Shown piece after piece: positions 1-6,554 of a DNA stretch of 17,472 nt. Numbering within the stretch: position 1 is the stretch's first letter; each line of letters starts with the position of its first letter. Below the pieces are notes generated by a model, which was not told the DNA's origin, did not search any database, and saw only the letters and a list, made by a program, of their open reading frames with translations. This DNA comes from JBBDNV01 sp040877415 (GTDB lineage: Bacteria > Planctomycetota > Planctomycetia > Pirellulales > PALSA-1355), in contig JBBDNV010000127.1 in the NCBI GenBank assembly GCA_040877415.1, positions 1 through 17,472 on the forward strand, written 5' to 3'. The translations under genes were made by a program, and so were the position numbers.

Positions 1-22
1 GGGTCTCGCCGCGACGTGCTCG

Positions 23-61
23 GAGCCAGTCCCATTTTTCAACGGCCTGCTAGCCTGTCAG
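23..61 (-). repeat. Dispersed intergenic repeat, left copy
   Basis: Read on the minus strand, this stretch has CTGACAG (61-55), an 11-base spacer, GTTGAAAAAT (43-34), GGGAC (33-29) and TGGCTC (28-23). Nearly the same string lies at the other end of the window in the opposite orientation (17387-17418). It is noncoding and lies beyond the end of cdsA. I remember similar strings scattered between genes in planctomycete genomes, but copy number cannot be judged here. Confidence 0.5.
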
Positions 62-80
62 AACGCGCTTCCGCTTCAAA

Positions 81-102
81 CCCAGGGAAGGCCTTCCCTG
101 GG
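81..102. terminator. Perfect 22-bp palindrome after cdsA, probable terminator
   Basis: The half-site CCCAGGGAAGG is followed directly by its exact reverse complement, giving 11 + 11 paired bases. It ends two bases before the cdsA stop codon region (105-107), so it is in the position of a transcription terminator for the leftward uppS-cdsA transcript. The U-tract on the minus strand is only a short TTTG, so a classical intrinsic terminator is not certain. In single-stranded form the central bases would form the loop. Confidence 0.5.
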
Positions 103-104
103 CT

Positions 105-986
105 TCAACTCATCCCCAGCCACCAGCAGAAATAGGCGACCGGGGCGGCAAACAGGATCGAATCCATGACGTCCAACACGCCGCCGAAGCCGGGCAGCCA
201 GGTGCTCGAATCCTTGCGGCCGGCGTCGCGCTTCACCAGCGACTCGGCCAGGTCGCCCAAAATGCCGGCTATGCCGACGGCCAAAGCGAAGACCAGCCAG
301 CTCCACGAGGCCTGAGCGAGCGTGTGGTCCATCGCCCTTGGCAAAAGGTGAAAGGCCAGCCAGGCCCCCAGGCACGCGAACACGATCGCGCCGGCGGCTC
401 CTTCCCAGGTTTTGCCCGGGCTGAGCACAGGGGCCATTTTGTGGCGGCCCAACAGGCGGCCCACGGTGTACGCCCCGCTGTCGCCCATTTTCACCACGAT
501 CACAAGCGCCGCCAGCGCCACAATGCCGTCGGACGGGCCGCCCAGGAGCCGCAGTTGCACGGCGAAACTCAGCGTGATGCCGACGTAGGCTACGCCCAGC
601 GCCGCCAACGCCACGCTGGCCATCACGCCGCCCGGTTTTTCGTAGCGGCGCATTTCGCCGACAAACGCGGCCAGCAGGGTCACGGTGAAGGCCATAAACG
701 GCCACGCGAGCCTCTCTAGGGCATGGCTCTCGCCGACCGGACGCCAGATGGTTCCAGCGGCGTTGGCCGCGATCACCAAAAGCGTGCCGCCGTAGATGAC
801 GCCCGGCAGCGGATGGCGGCCGCCGGCGGCCAACATCGTCACCAGTTCGTGGGCCGCGGCCAGCCCGACGGCCACGGCAATCACCAGCAGCCAGGCGCCG
901 GGCGTGCTCGACCGCTGGTCGAGCACCATCAGAGCGGCCAGCGCCGCGATCAATCCGGTCCCCAACAAGATCCGCCAGCGCAGCAA
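105..986 (-). CDS. cdsA: Phosphatidate cytidylyltransferase (CDP-diglyceride synthase)
   Basis: This integral membrane enzyme converts phosphatidic acid and CTP to CDP-diacylglycerol, the precursor of bacterial phospholipids. The 293-residue product has many hydrophobic segments, as expected of the family. The C-terminal signature is at residues 244-276: GDLAESLVKR, then KDS (258-260), LPGFGG (264-269) and MDS (274-276). A second family-typical block, GDSGAY (168-173) to SPGKTWEG (189-196), precedes it. The PROSITE-type signature normally has His in LPGHGG and Arg in the following DR; here they are Phe267 and Val273. The start is a TTG at 986, chosen because AAGGAG lies 8 bases upstream and the N-terminus then begins just before the first membrane helix. 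It follows uppS by 84 bases on the same strand, a widely conserved pairing. Confidence 0.93.
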   Translation of the reverse strand: MLRWRILLGTGLIAALAALMVLDQRSSTPGAWLLVIAVAVGLAAAHELVTMLAAGGRHPLPGVIYGGTLLVIAANAAGTIWRPVGESHALERLAWPFMAFTVTLLAAFVGEMRRYEKPGGVMASVALAALGVAYVGITLSFAVQLRLLGGPSDGIVALAALVIVVKMGDSGAYTVGRLLGRHKMAPVLSPGKTWEGAAGAIVFACLGAWLAFHLLPRAMDHTLAQASWSWLVFALAVGIAGILGDLAESLVKRDAGRKDSSTWLPGFGGVLDVMDSILFAAPVAYFCWWLGMS

Positions 987-1070
987 CGTGGTTGCTCCTT
1001 AGATTTGTGGCTGGCCGCTAGGAGGACGGGGAAAGTTCGGGGTCACTGACCCCGGCTACAAAGTACTCGA

Positions 1071-1820
1071 TCAGATCAACCCGCCAAACCGCCGGTCGCG
1101 AGCGGCGAAGTCGCGAATCGCCTGGTGCAGATCGCTTTCGCGAAACTCGGGCCAGAGGTGCTCGGTGACCCAGATTTCGGCGTAGCTGATCTGCCACAGG
1201 AGAAAATTGCTGACGCGCATCTCGCCGGCCGTGCGAATCACCAGGTCGGGGTCCGACATGCCGGCGGTGTAGAGGTGGCGGCGAACGGTTTCCTCGTCGA
1301 TCACCGCGGGATCGAGCCGGCCGAGCTTTACCTCTAGGGCGATTTCGCGCACGGCGTCGACCAATTCGAGGCGGCTGCCGTAGTTGATGGCCAGGCACAG
1401 CCGCAGTCCGGAGTTGGTCGCGCTCATGTCGATCGTCTTTTGCATTTCCCGCTGCACTGCCTCGGGAATCTCGCTGCGCCGGCCGATCACGCTGACCTTG
1501 ATATTTTGCTCCATGATCGTCGAGCGCTCTTCGATCATGTACTGCTCGAGCAGGTGCATGAGAAACTCGAGCTCGCGCTGCGGCCGCTTCCAGTTTTCGC
1601 TCGACAGGCAGTATAGCGTGAGCTGCTCGATGTCGAGCCGGGCGCACTCTTCGGTCGTGCGGCGGACGCTGGCCACGCCGCGCCGGTGCCCTTCGATGCG
1701 GGGCAGACCCTGGCGCTGCGCCCAGCGGCCGTTGCCGTCCATGATGATGGCAATATGTTTGGGGCGCGCCTCGCGCGGCACGTCCAGAAGTTCAACGGTC
1801 GTTGTCGAAGACTCGGCCAT
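1071..1820 (-). CDS. uppS: Undecaprenyl diphosphate synthase (cis-prenyltransferase)
   Basis: This cytosolic, membrane-associated enzyme extends farnesyl diphosphate with isopentenyl diphosphate units to make undecaprenyl diphosphate, the lipid carrier for cell-wall and surface glycan synthesis. The 249-residue product matches the family length. MDGNGRWA at 27-34 holds the catalytic Asp28, followed by His45 (in EGHRRG), SSENW (73-77), NYGSR (146-150) and the substrate-binding block DLVIRTAGE (192-200) to SNFLLWQ (204-210) with Glu215. The block usually reads RTGGE; the Gly-to-Ala change at 199 is mild. The frame is open back to 1895, but ATG at 1820 gives the usual N-terminus and avoids translating through the inverted repeat at 1843-1911. 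It lies between purA and cdsA on the same strand. Confidence 0.95.
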   Translation of the reverse strand: MAESSTTTVELLDVPREARPKHIAIIMDGNGRWAQRQGLPRIEGHRRGVASVRRTTEECARLDIEQLTLYCLSSENWKRPQRELEFLMHLLEQYMIEERSTIMEQNIKVSVIGRRSEIPEAVQREMQKTIDMSATNSGLRLCLAINYGSRLELVDAVREIALEVKLGRLDPAVIDEETVRRHLYTAGMSDPDLVIRTAGEMRVSNFLLWQISYAEIWVTEHLWPEFRESDLHQAIRDFAARDRRFGGLI

Positions 1821-1842
1821 GGTTGTTGCCCCGCAGTTAATA

Positions 1843-1911
1843 CTAACCCGAAGCGCAAGCGAGCGTGGCGAAAAAATCGTCGCAGTATCCTTCACTTGCG
1901 CTTCGGGTTAG
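1843..1911. repeat. 17-bp inverted repeat with 35-base loop between purA and uppS
   Basis: CTAACCCGAAGCGCAAG at 1843-1859 is the exact reverse complement of 1895-1911. It begins 11 bases past the purA stop and ends 22 bases before the uppS start. A transcript could fold it into a long hairpin that ends or attenuates transcription between the two genes. No U-tract follows on the minus strand. The AACCCGAAGCGCAAGCGAG type of sequence reads as NPKRKR in one frame; I recall this kind of repeat as widespread in planctomycete intergenic DNA. Confidence 0.65.
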
Positions 1912-1922
1912 CGTATAAGGCA

Positions 1923-3212
1923 CTAGCTTTTACGATTGGCAAAGATCGTTTGTTCGCGGTCCGGGCCCACGGAAATCACTTCCACGGGCCGGCCGATCAG
2001 CTCGCTTAAGCGCGACAGGTAAATGCGCGCGGGCTTGGGCAGATCGGCCAGCGTACGTATTTCGGTAATATCCTGCCGCCAGCCGGGCAAGGTCTCGTAG
2101 ACCGGCACGGCCCGACGCAGATCGTCCACGTGGCTGGGGAAATCGGTGACCCGCTTGCCGTCGAGCTCGTAAGCGGTGCAGATTTTCAGTTCCCCTAGCT
2201 CGCTGAGCACGTCGACGAGCATCACGGCCAGCGCGTCGACGCCGCTTAAGCGTGCGGTATAGCGCACCGCCACGGCATCGAACCAGCCGCATCGCCTGGG
2301 CCGTCGGGTCACCGTGCCGTACTCATTTCCCCGGTTGCGGATGTGCTGGCCAATGTCGTTGTCCTGCTCCGTCGGAAACGGCCCGCCGCCGACGCGCGTC
2401 GAATATGCCTTCACCACGCCGATCACCTTGTTGATCCAGCGGCCCGGAATGCCCGAGCCGCTCGATACGCCCGCCCCCGAGCTGTTGCTGCTGGTGACGA
2501 ACGGGAAGGTGCCGTGATCGACGTCCAATAGCGCCCCCTGCGCTCCCTCGAACAGGATGCGCTTGCCCGACTCGACGGCGTCGAGCAGGTACGCGGTCGT
2601 GTCGCGCACGTAGGGCTTCAGGCGCTCGGCGTAGCCGATGTATTCGCCGACGATTTCCGCGGCGTTGAAGGGATGCGGGGCGATGAGGACTCCGATCGTG
2701 GCGTTTTTGGCTTCGGCGATGTACTCGATCCGCTCCTTGAAATTGTCGCGGTACAAGTCTCCCAATCGCACGGCAAACGCCCGGGCCACCTTGTCGCGAT
2801 AACAGGGACCGATGCCGCGCATGGTGGTGCCGATGTTCTCGCCACTGGAACAGCTCTTGTCGAGGATGGCGTCTTCGGCGATGTGCCAGGGGAAGATGAC
2901 GTGGGCGCGGTCGCTGAGCATCAGGTTGCTGCCGACCTTGATCCCTCGGGCCACCAGGGCGTCGATTTCCTGCAAGATGCTGGCCGGATTCAGGACCACG
3001 CCGCCGGTGACGACGCACTGCACGTGGGGGGTGAGAATGCCGCTGGGAATGAGCGACAGCTTGTAGGTTTGTCCGGCGGTGACGACGGTGTGTCCCGCGT
3101 TGCTGCCCCCCTGGTAGCGGACGACGATTTCGTGCTCATCGCTCAACAGGTCGACGAGCTTTCCCTTGGCCTCGTCGCCCCATTGCAAACCAATGACGCA
3201 GGTAACGCTCAC
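1923..3212 (-). CDS. purA: Adenylosuccinate synthetase
   Basis: PurA joins IMP and aspartate using GTP, the first committed step from IMP to AMP, in the cytosol. The 429-residue length is the family norm. Visible motifs are the P-loop QWGDEAKGK (10-18, with Ala where Gly is usual), GSNAGHT (36-42), GTTMRGIGP (128-136), EGAQGALLDVDHGT (222-235), VGGGPFPTE (274-282) and RRPRRCGWFD (303-312). I chose the GTG at 3212, which begins SVTCVIGLQWGDE, because this matches the usual PurA N-terminus and has a CGAGG box 8 bases upstream. The same frame is open back to a GTG at 3371, which would add a 53-residue leader with a hydrophobic, signal-like start; see findings. The TrmH-family gene ends 151 bases upstream on the same strand. 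Confidence 0.96.
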   Translation of the reverse strand: MSVTCVIGLQWGDEAKGKLVDLLSDEHEIVVRYQGGSNAGHTVVTAGQTYKLSLIPSGILTPHVQCVVTGGVVLNPASILQEIDALVARGIKVGSNLMLSDRAHVIFPWHIAEDAILDKSCSSGENIGTTMRGIGPCYRDKVARAFAVRLGDLYRDNFKERIEYIAEAKNATIGVLIAPHPFNAAEIVGEYIGYAERLKPYVRDTTAYLLDAVESGKRILFEGAQGALLDVDHGTFPFVTSSNSSGAGVSSGSGIPGRWINKVIGVVKAYSTRVGGGPFPTEQDNDIGQHIRNRGNEYGTVTRRPRRCGWFDAVAVRYTARLSGVDALAVMLVDVLSELGELKICTAYELDGKRVTDFPSHVDDLRRAVPVYETLPGWRQDITEIRTLADLPKPARIYLSRLSELIGRPVEVISVGPDREQTIFANRKS

Positions 3213-3363
3213 CGTCCAAGCCTCGAAGGAGCGCAACGCAAGCATCGCGGCCGGGACCGATCCCAATGACCGGATACCGCCGCGTCCAAACTCCCAAGTG
3301 TAGGGCGGCTGCGCGGGCGCGGTCAAGGCGACCAGGAGAAGGATCGTGACGGCGATTATTCGG

Positions 3364-3864
3364 TTATCCACGTGGGAACTGCCGGCAATACTCGTAAAGT
3401 GCCATGGCGGTCGCCGTGGCGACGTTGTAGCTGTAGGGCAGGCCGTAGACGGGGATTTCGACGGCGTGGTCCAAGAGCGCCAATACGTCGTCTGTGAGCC
3501 CCGCGCGTTCGTTGCCGACGACCAGCACCGTCTTGCGGTCGAAGGGGAAGGTGTGCAGGCTTTGGGAATTCGTCGTCTGCTCCAGGCCGACGAGCTGGTG
3601 GCCGTCGCGCTTCAGTTCCTTGAGCACCGGCGCGAGCGTGCGGTGGACTTCGACATGAATCGTGTCGGCGCCGTCGCGGGCGATTTTGTCGATCACCTTG
3701 GCCGTGCCGCAGGCGATCACGCGCAGCACGCCCGAGCAACTCGCCGCCCTCACGATGCGCGACAGGTTGACGTTCGAGCGCAATGGCGCGCAGGCGACGA
3801 TCAACTCCCGCGGCCGCTCGAGTTCGGCGAGCGGCTTGTGACGCTCGTGGACGAATTCCGACAT
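3364..3864 (-). CDS. SpoU/TrmH-family RNA 2'-O-methyltransferase
   Basis: This is a SPOUT-class, S-adenosylmethionine-dependent methyltransferase acting on tRNA or rRNA ribose. The 166-residue product holds only the catalytic knotted domain, the size of TrmL-type enzymes. Motif 1 is LRSNVNLSRIVRA (28-40, Asn31 and Arg38), motif 2 is VLVVGNERAGLT (113-124, Glu119), and motif 3 is IPVYGLPYSYNVATATAM (137-154, Asn147). Motif 3 has Tyr and Ala where SLNVS is usual, so the exact substrate cannot be inferred. The ATG at 3864 gives a complete domain, with only a weak ribosome site. Its stop codon lies within the sequence GTGGATAA, where an open leader of the purA frame also begins, so the two reading frames overlap by 8 bases. 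It is divergent from the thioredoxin-like gene, with 97 bases between. Confidence 0.88.
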   Translation of the reverse strand: MSEFVHERHKPLAELERPRELIVACAPLRSNVNLSRIVRAASCSGVLRVIACGTAKVIDKIARDGADTIHVEVHRTLAPVLKELKRDGHQLVGLEQTTNSQSLHTFPFDRKTVLVVGNERAGLTDDVLALLDHAVEIPVYGLPYSYNVATATAMALYEYCRQFPRG

Positions 3865-3961
3865 GACACCATCTTATCCAAACGGACGCGCTTTGACGCT
3901 CCGGCACCGGGCTGGTTAAACTGGCGGTGAAGAACAAGTATTCGCAGCGCGAGCACCGAGC
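3865..3961. promoter_or_regulatory. Divergent intergenic region between the methyltransferase and thioredoxin-like genes
   Basis: This 97-base gap separates two genes reading outward, so it should contain the promoters for both. I see no convincing -35/-10 pair in either direction, and the call rests on gene arrangement only. Confidence 0.35.
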
Positions 3962-4591
3962 ATGACCACTCGAACGAAATCCATCTCGGCCGGACTGGTC
4001 TTCTTGCTTTTAGCCAGTTGCGGGTCGTCGGGCACCACGTACACGAGTCCCAACAAAGCTACGCCCCAATCCACTGCGCCGGCCTCTGTCGACACAGCGT
4101 CCACCTCCGAAGCCGGCGACGTCGAATTGTCAATCCTCAGCTTCGACGAGATCGGCGAGCTGATCGCCGGCAAGCGCGGCAAAGTGGTCGTGATGGACGC
4201 CTGGAGCACGTCGTGCGCGCCGTGCCTGAAGGATTTCCATAACCTGGTCGAGCTCCACAAGCAGTACGGGCCCGGCCAATTGGCCTGCATTTCGCTGAGC
4301 TTCGACTACGAGGGCGCCAAGGGCACGACGCCCGAGGACGTGCGCGAGCCGGTGCTCAAGTTCTTGCGTTCGCAGGGGGCGACGTTCGACAACGTCGTCT
4401 CGAACGAGGATTCGGACGCGCTGTATCGCAAGCTCAAGCTGAACTCGGTGCCGGCCATTTTTGTTTACGACCGGGCCGGAAAACTGCGCAAGCGCTTCGA
4501 GGATGAAGGCGCCTACGAGCAGGTTCGGCCGCTGGTGGCCGAGCTTGTCAAAGAAAGCTCGCCGGCCGATCACTCGTCCGAGCAGCCGTAG
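3962..4591 (+). CDS. TlpA-like thioredoxin-fold lipoprotein
   Basis: This is a predicted exported, lipid-anchored thiol-disulfide protein. The 209-residue product starts with a signal peptide ending in the lipobox LASC (Cys20). A Ser/Thr/Pro-rich linker follows (about 21-52), then a thioredoxin fold from about 55 to 197. WSTSCAPC (81-88) holds the CxxC pair Cys85 and Cys88, and SVPAIFVYD (162-170) contains the expected cis-proline Pro164. The DFHNLVELHKQYG stretch after the active site and the DRAGKLRKRFE strand are typical of TlpA/ResA-like proteins, which reduce or transfer disulfides outside the cytoplasm, often for cytochrome maturation. No cytochrome gene is in the window, so the partner is unknown. 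There is no strong ribosome site before the ATG. It converges on the ArsR-family gene. Confidence 0.87.
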   Translation: MTTRTKSISAGLVFLLLASCGSSGTTYTSPNKATPQSTAPASVDTASTSEAGDVELSILSFDEIGELIAGKRGKVVVMDAWSTSCAPCLKDFHNLVELHKQYGPGQLACISLSFDYEGAKGTTPEDVREPVLKFLRSQGATFDNVVSNEDSDALYRKLKLNSVPAIFVYDRAGKLRKRFEDEGAYEQVRPLVAELVKESSPADHSSEQP

Positions 4592-4628
4592 CCGCCCGCC
4601 GCGCACGGGTGATTTGGATCGGCCCCCG

Positions 4629-4667
4629 GCGCCGCCGGCGGCGCACTTCGTTCGCGCGGGTAGCGCG
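4629..4667. terminator. GC palindromes between convergent genes, possible bidirectional terminator
   Basis: A perfect 16-base palindrome GCGCCGCCGGCGGCGC (4629-4644) is followed by a second small stem, CGCGC (4653-4657) pairing with GCGCG (4663-4667). They sit in the 81-base gap between the plus-strand thioredoxin-like gene and the minus-strand ArsR-family gene, where a two-way terminator would be expected. There is no U-tract on either side, so this is a structural suggestion only. Confidence 0.35.
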
Positions 4668-4672
4668 CGGAT

Positions 4673-5065
4673 TCAAGTCGGAACGTGCGAGAGCATGTAA
4701 TCCTCGAACCGAATGCGTCGGTTTCCCTCGGGCATCGATTCGAACAGCATGTCCAACAGCGTCGAGAACTGCCGGGTCTTCAGCCCGTAGTAGTTGTGCT
4801 TTCCTTCGCGGCGGCGCTCGATCAGTCCCGCCACGCGCAACAGCGCCAGGTGATGGCTCACGGCCGGCTGGCTTTCGCCCAATAGCTCGCACAGCGCCCG
4901 CACGTGCAGCTCGTTGCGCTGAGTGAGGTAGTAAAGAATCCGCAGCCGCGTTTCGTCGGAAAGCAGTTTGAAAAGTTTGACCAGATTGTCGATCAAGTCG
5001 TCCGAGACGGTCAGTTCGGACGAGTCGCGCGAGACTTGCGCTGGTCGGGTGTTTACGGTTTGCAT
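4673..5065 (-). CDS. ArsR-family winged-helix transcriptional repressor
   Basis: This is a small DNA-binding regulator of the ArsR/SmtB type, normally a homodimer that releases DNA on binding a ligand or metal. The 130-residue product has the core KLFKLLSDETRLRILYYL (30-47), a recognition helix around SQPAVSHHLALLRVAGLI (65-82), and a wing RREGKHNYYGL (85-95). There is one cysteine (Cys59), so the classical arsenic site ELCVCDL is absent and the sensed signal is unknown. I chose ATG at 5065 over a TTG at 5140 because GAAGG lies 5 bases upstream of the ATG and the family needs no longer N-terminus. The N-terminal 25 residues are polar and probably disordered. A repeated palindromic box about 100-127 bases upstream (5165-5192) could be its operator; this is inference. 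The target genes are not obvious. Confidence 0.88.
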   Translation of the reverse strand: MQTVNTRPAQVSRDSSELTVSDDLIDNLVKLFKLLSDETRLRILYYLTQRNELHVRALCELLGESQPAVSHHLALLRVAGLIERRREGKHNYYGLKTRQFSTLLDMLFESMPEGNRRIRFEDYMLSHVPT

Positions 5066-5164
5066 CACAGCCTTCACGATTTGGGTCCTCGAAGAAAACA
5101 GCGCCGCAACCCGGTGGCAGACCGCCGGGAATTCGGACAAGAAAATGTGTCAAACGAAATTCAT

Positions 5165-5192
5165 CCGTCCCGGGACAGACCGTCCTGGGACA
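5165..5192. promoter_or_regulatory. Tandem palindromic box, candidate operator
   Basis: CCGTCCCGGGACA (5165-5177) and CCGTCCTGGGACA (5180-5192) differ at one base and repeat with a 15-base period. Each contains a 10-base palindrome or near-palindrome, GTCCCGGGAC and GTCCTGGGAC. They lie 100 to 127 bases upstream of the ArsR-family start. Two dyads spaced about one and a half helical turns apart are typical of a regulator binding site. Self-regulation by the ArsR protein is possible but unproven. Confidence 0.4.
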
Positions 5193-5672
5193 CGCCCGCT
5201 TCAATAAATGTTGTCAGACCGACAGTCGAGATGAGAATCTTGATTTCGTCCCAGTGGCGCCGACGCCTCGCGCGGAACGCGCAAATGGGCCTGGCGACGG
5301 CATTCTCCAACGGGTTCCAATCTCGGGCCCATTGTAACGGTTCGGGCCCGAAAAGGGAAACACTTTCAACGTCTGGCCTCGGGAATTAACGGCAAGTCTG
5401 AGGGCCGCCACGCATCAACGAAGCTTCACGTCTGGTTCGCGCCAGAACGATTTCGCCCACGCGCGAACACCCCGGCCAAACGGGTGGCGGAAAGGAGGGG
5501 GCAGGCGAAGGTGGCTCGATCGCCGCAGGGGATATCGCAGCGGGGCCGTTTGGCGGCCGGGACAACTCGCTCAAACGGCGGCCAGATCGATCGAGTGGCT
5601 GCTAGCAGTGCGCACTTCGGCCGGGTCAGCTTGGGTGCCTTTCCGGGGTGGGTGGGCGCGTCCAAGATCGCA

Positions 5673-5704
5673 TTGACACGACGAGGCGCGATACCTAGTA
5701 TCGC
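5673..5704 (+). promoter_or_regulatory. Sigma70-type promoter with overlapping inverted repeat
   Basis: TTGACA (5673-5678) is followed, after exactly 17 bases, by TAGTAT (5696-5701), which matches four of six consensus -10 positions. The predicted start of transcription is near 5708, about 58 bases before the downstream GTG at 5766. The -10 element lies inside an inverted repeat, GCGATAC (5688-5694) and GTATCGC (5698-5704) with a 3-base centre, which looks like a repressor site. Sequence fit only. Confidence 0.5.
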
Positions 5705-5765
5705 CCGGCTCATCGGGGCTTCACGTTGCCCACTCATCTTAAGCCCGCTCACAAGGACTACTGCT

Positions 5766-6554
5766 GTGCGCAGGGTAGTCAAAATCACGTCGATCGCGAC
5801 GGCCGTCGTGCTGGTGGTGGCCGGTTTCTTGCTGTTTTCCATCTACAAGGCTTCGCAGCGCGTTCCCGAGTTTTACCACGCCGCCATCTCGGTCGAGCCG
5901 CACGACCAGGCCGACGCGCGCGACGCGTTCGTCGCGCAGGCCACGGCTCTGGCGAGCGATTTGAACCGCGACGGCCATTGGCAGACGCTGTTCACGGCCG
6001 AGCAGATCAACGCCTGGCTGGCGCTCGAGCTGGCCGCGAACTATCCCGACATCCTCACCGGCCCCTTGCACGACCCGCGCATCTCGCTCGGCGAGAACGA
6101 AGCGACCGTCGGCTGCCGTTATCAAGCGGGCGACCTGGTCACGGTGTTGTCGCTCTCCTTTGACGTTTATTTGCACGAGCCGAACGTGGTGGCGCTGCGC
6201 ATTCGCCGGGCCCGGGCGGGCGCATTGCCGGTGCCGCTGGCTCAGGTGCTGGACAGCATCTCGCACGCGGCCGGGGAATTGAATCTGCGGCTGGAGTGGC
6301 GCAAATCGCACGGCGATCCGGTGGCGCTGGTGACGCTTCCCGAGCCGCGCGACACGCGGGGGGCGGCCTTGCGGCTCGAAACGCTCACGCTGCGCGACGG
6401 CGAACTGTTCGTCTCCGGCACGATCGGCAAAGCGAAGATCGATGCCAGTCCGGTCGTGCCCGAGCCTTTGCGCGTCCCCACCGCCCATCGCGAGTCGCCC
6501 GAGGACGATCAACCCTTGGTGGGCGCGGCCGACACGGAAACGCGCCAGAAATGA
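5766..6554 (+). CDS. Membrane-anchored protein of unknown function
   Basis: I do not recognise a named family. The 262-residue product has one transmembrane helix at about residues 7-29 (ITSIATAVVLVVAGFLLFSI), then a soluble domain predicted to be outside the cytoplasm. The soluble part has an FTAEQINAWLALELA segment (76-90) and alternating strand-like stretches to about 228, then a polar tail. One helix plus a "lt-eqlNawL" segment and beta strands recalls the YpmS/DUF2140 layout, but this is only a resemblance. I chose GTG at 5766 because AAGGA lies 8 bases upstream, a good promoter sits just before it, and the helix then comes at the N-terminus. The longer frame from 5484 would add 94 low-complexity residues. 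Its 3' end overlaps the convergent phosphoesterase-like gene by 46 bases. Confidence 0.72.
   Translation: MRRVVKITSIATAVVLVVAGFLLFSIYKASQRVPEFYHAAISVEPHDQADARDAFVAQATALASDLNRDGHWQTLFTAEQINAWLALELAANYPDILTGPLHDPRISLGENEATVGCRYQAGDLVTVLSLSFDVYLHEPNVVALRIRRARAGALPVPLAQVLDSISHAAGELNLRLEWRKSHGDPVALVTLPEPRDTRGAALRLETLTLRDGELFVSGTIGKAKIDASPVVPEPLRVPTAHRESPEDDQPLVGAADTETRQK

Larger units (their letters stand above)
5066..5765. other. 700-base region without a convincing gene
   Basis: The region lies between the divergently read ArsR-family gene and the membrane-anchored protein gene. Open frames here are unconvincing: the frame of the right-hand gene is open back to 5484, but that stretch is Arg/Gly/Ser-rich and lacks a better ribosome site. 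It contains the repeated palindromic box at 5165-5192 and the promoter and inverted repeat at 5673-5704. From about 5230 to 5660 I see no further structure. A small RNA cannot be excluded. Confidence 0.5.

Noticed and set aside
5066..5140. Longer ArsR-family protein starting at TTG 5140
   Set aside because: The ATG at 5065 has a GAAGG ribosome site and gives a normal family length.
5148..5153. TTGACA on the minus strand upstream of the ArsR-family gene
   Set aside because: No acceptable -10 hexamer occurs 16-18 bases downstream, so it was not called as a promoter.
5484..5765. N-terminal extension of the membrane-anchored protein from the ATG at 5484
   Set aside because: The added 94 residues are Arg/Gly/Ser-rich, lie upstream of and across a good promoter, and would place the transmembrane helix in mid-protein. 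GTG at 5766 has a ribosome site.
3962..6554. A redox or metal-response module formed by the thioredoxin-like lipoprotein, ArsR-family repressor and membrane-anchored protein
   Set aside because: The genes are convergent or divergent, the repressor lacks metal cysteines, and no shared operator was seen upstream of the thioredoxin-like gene.
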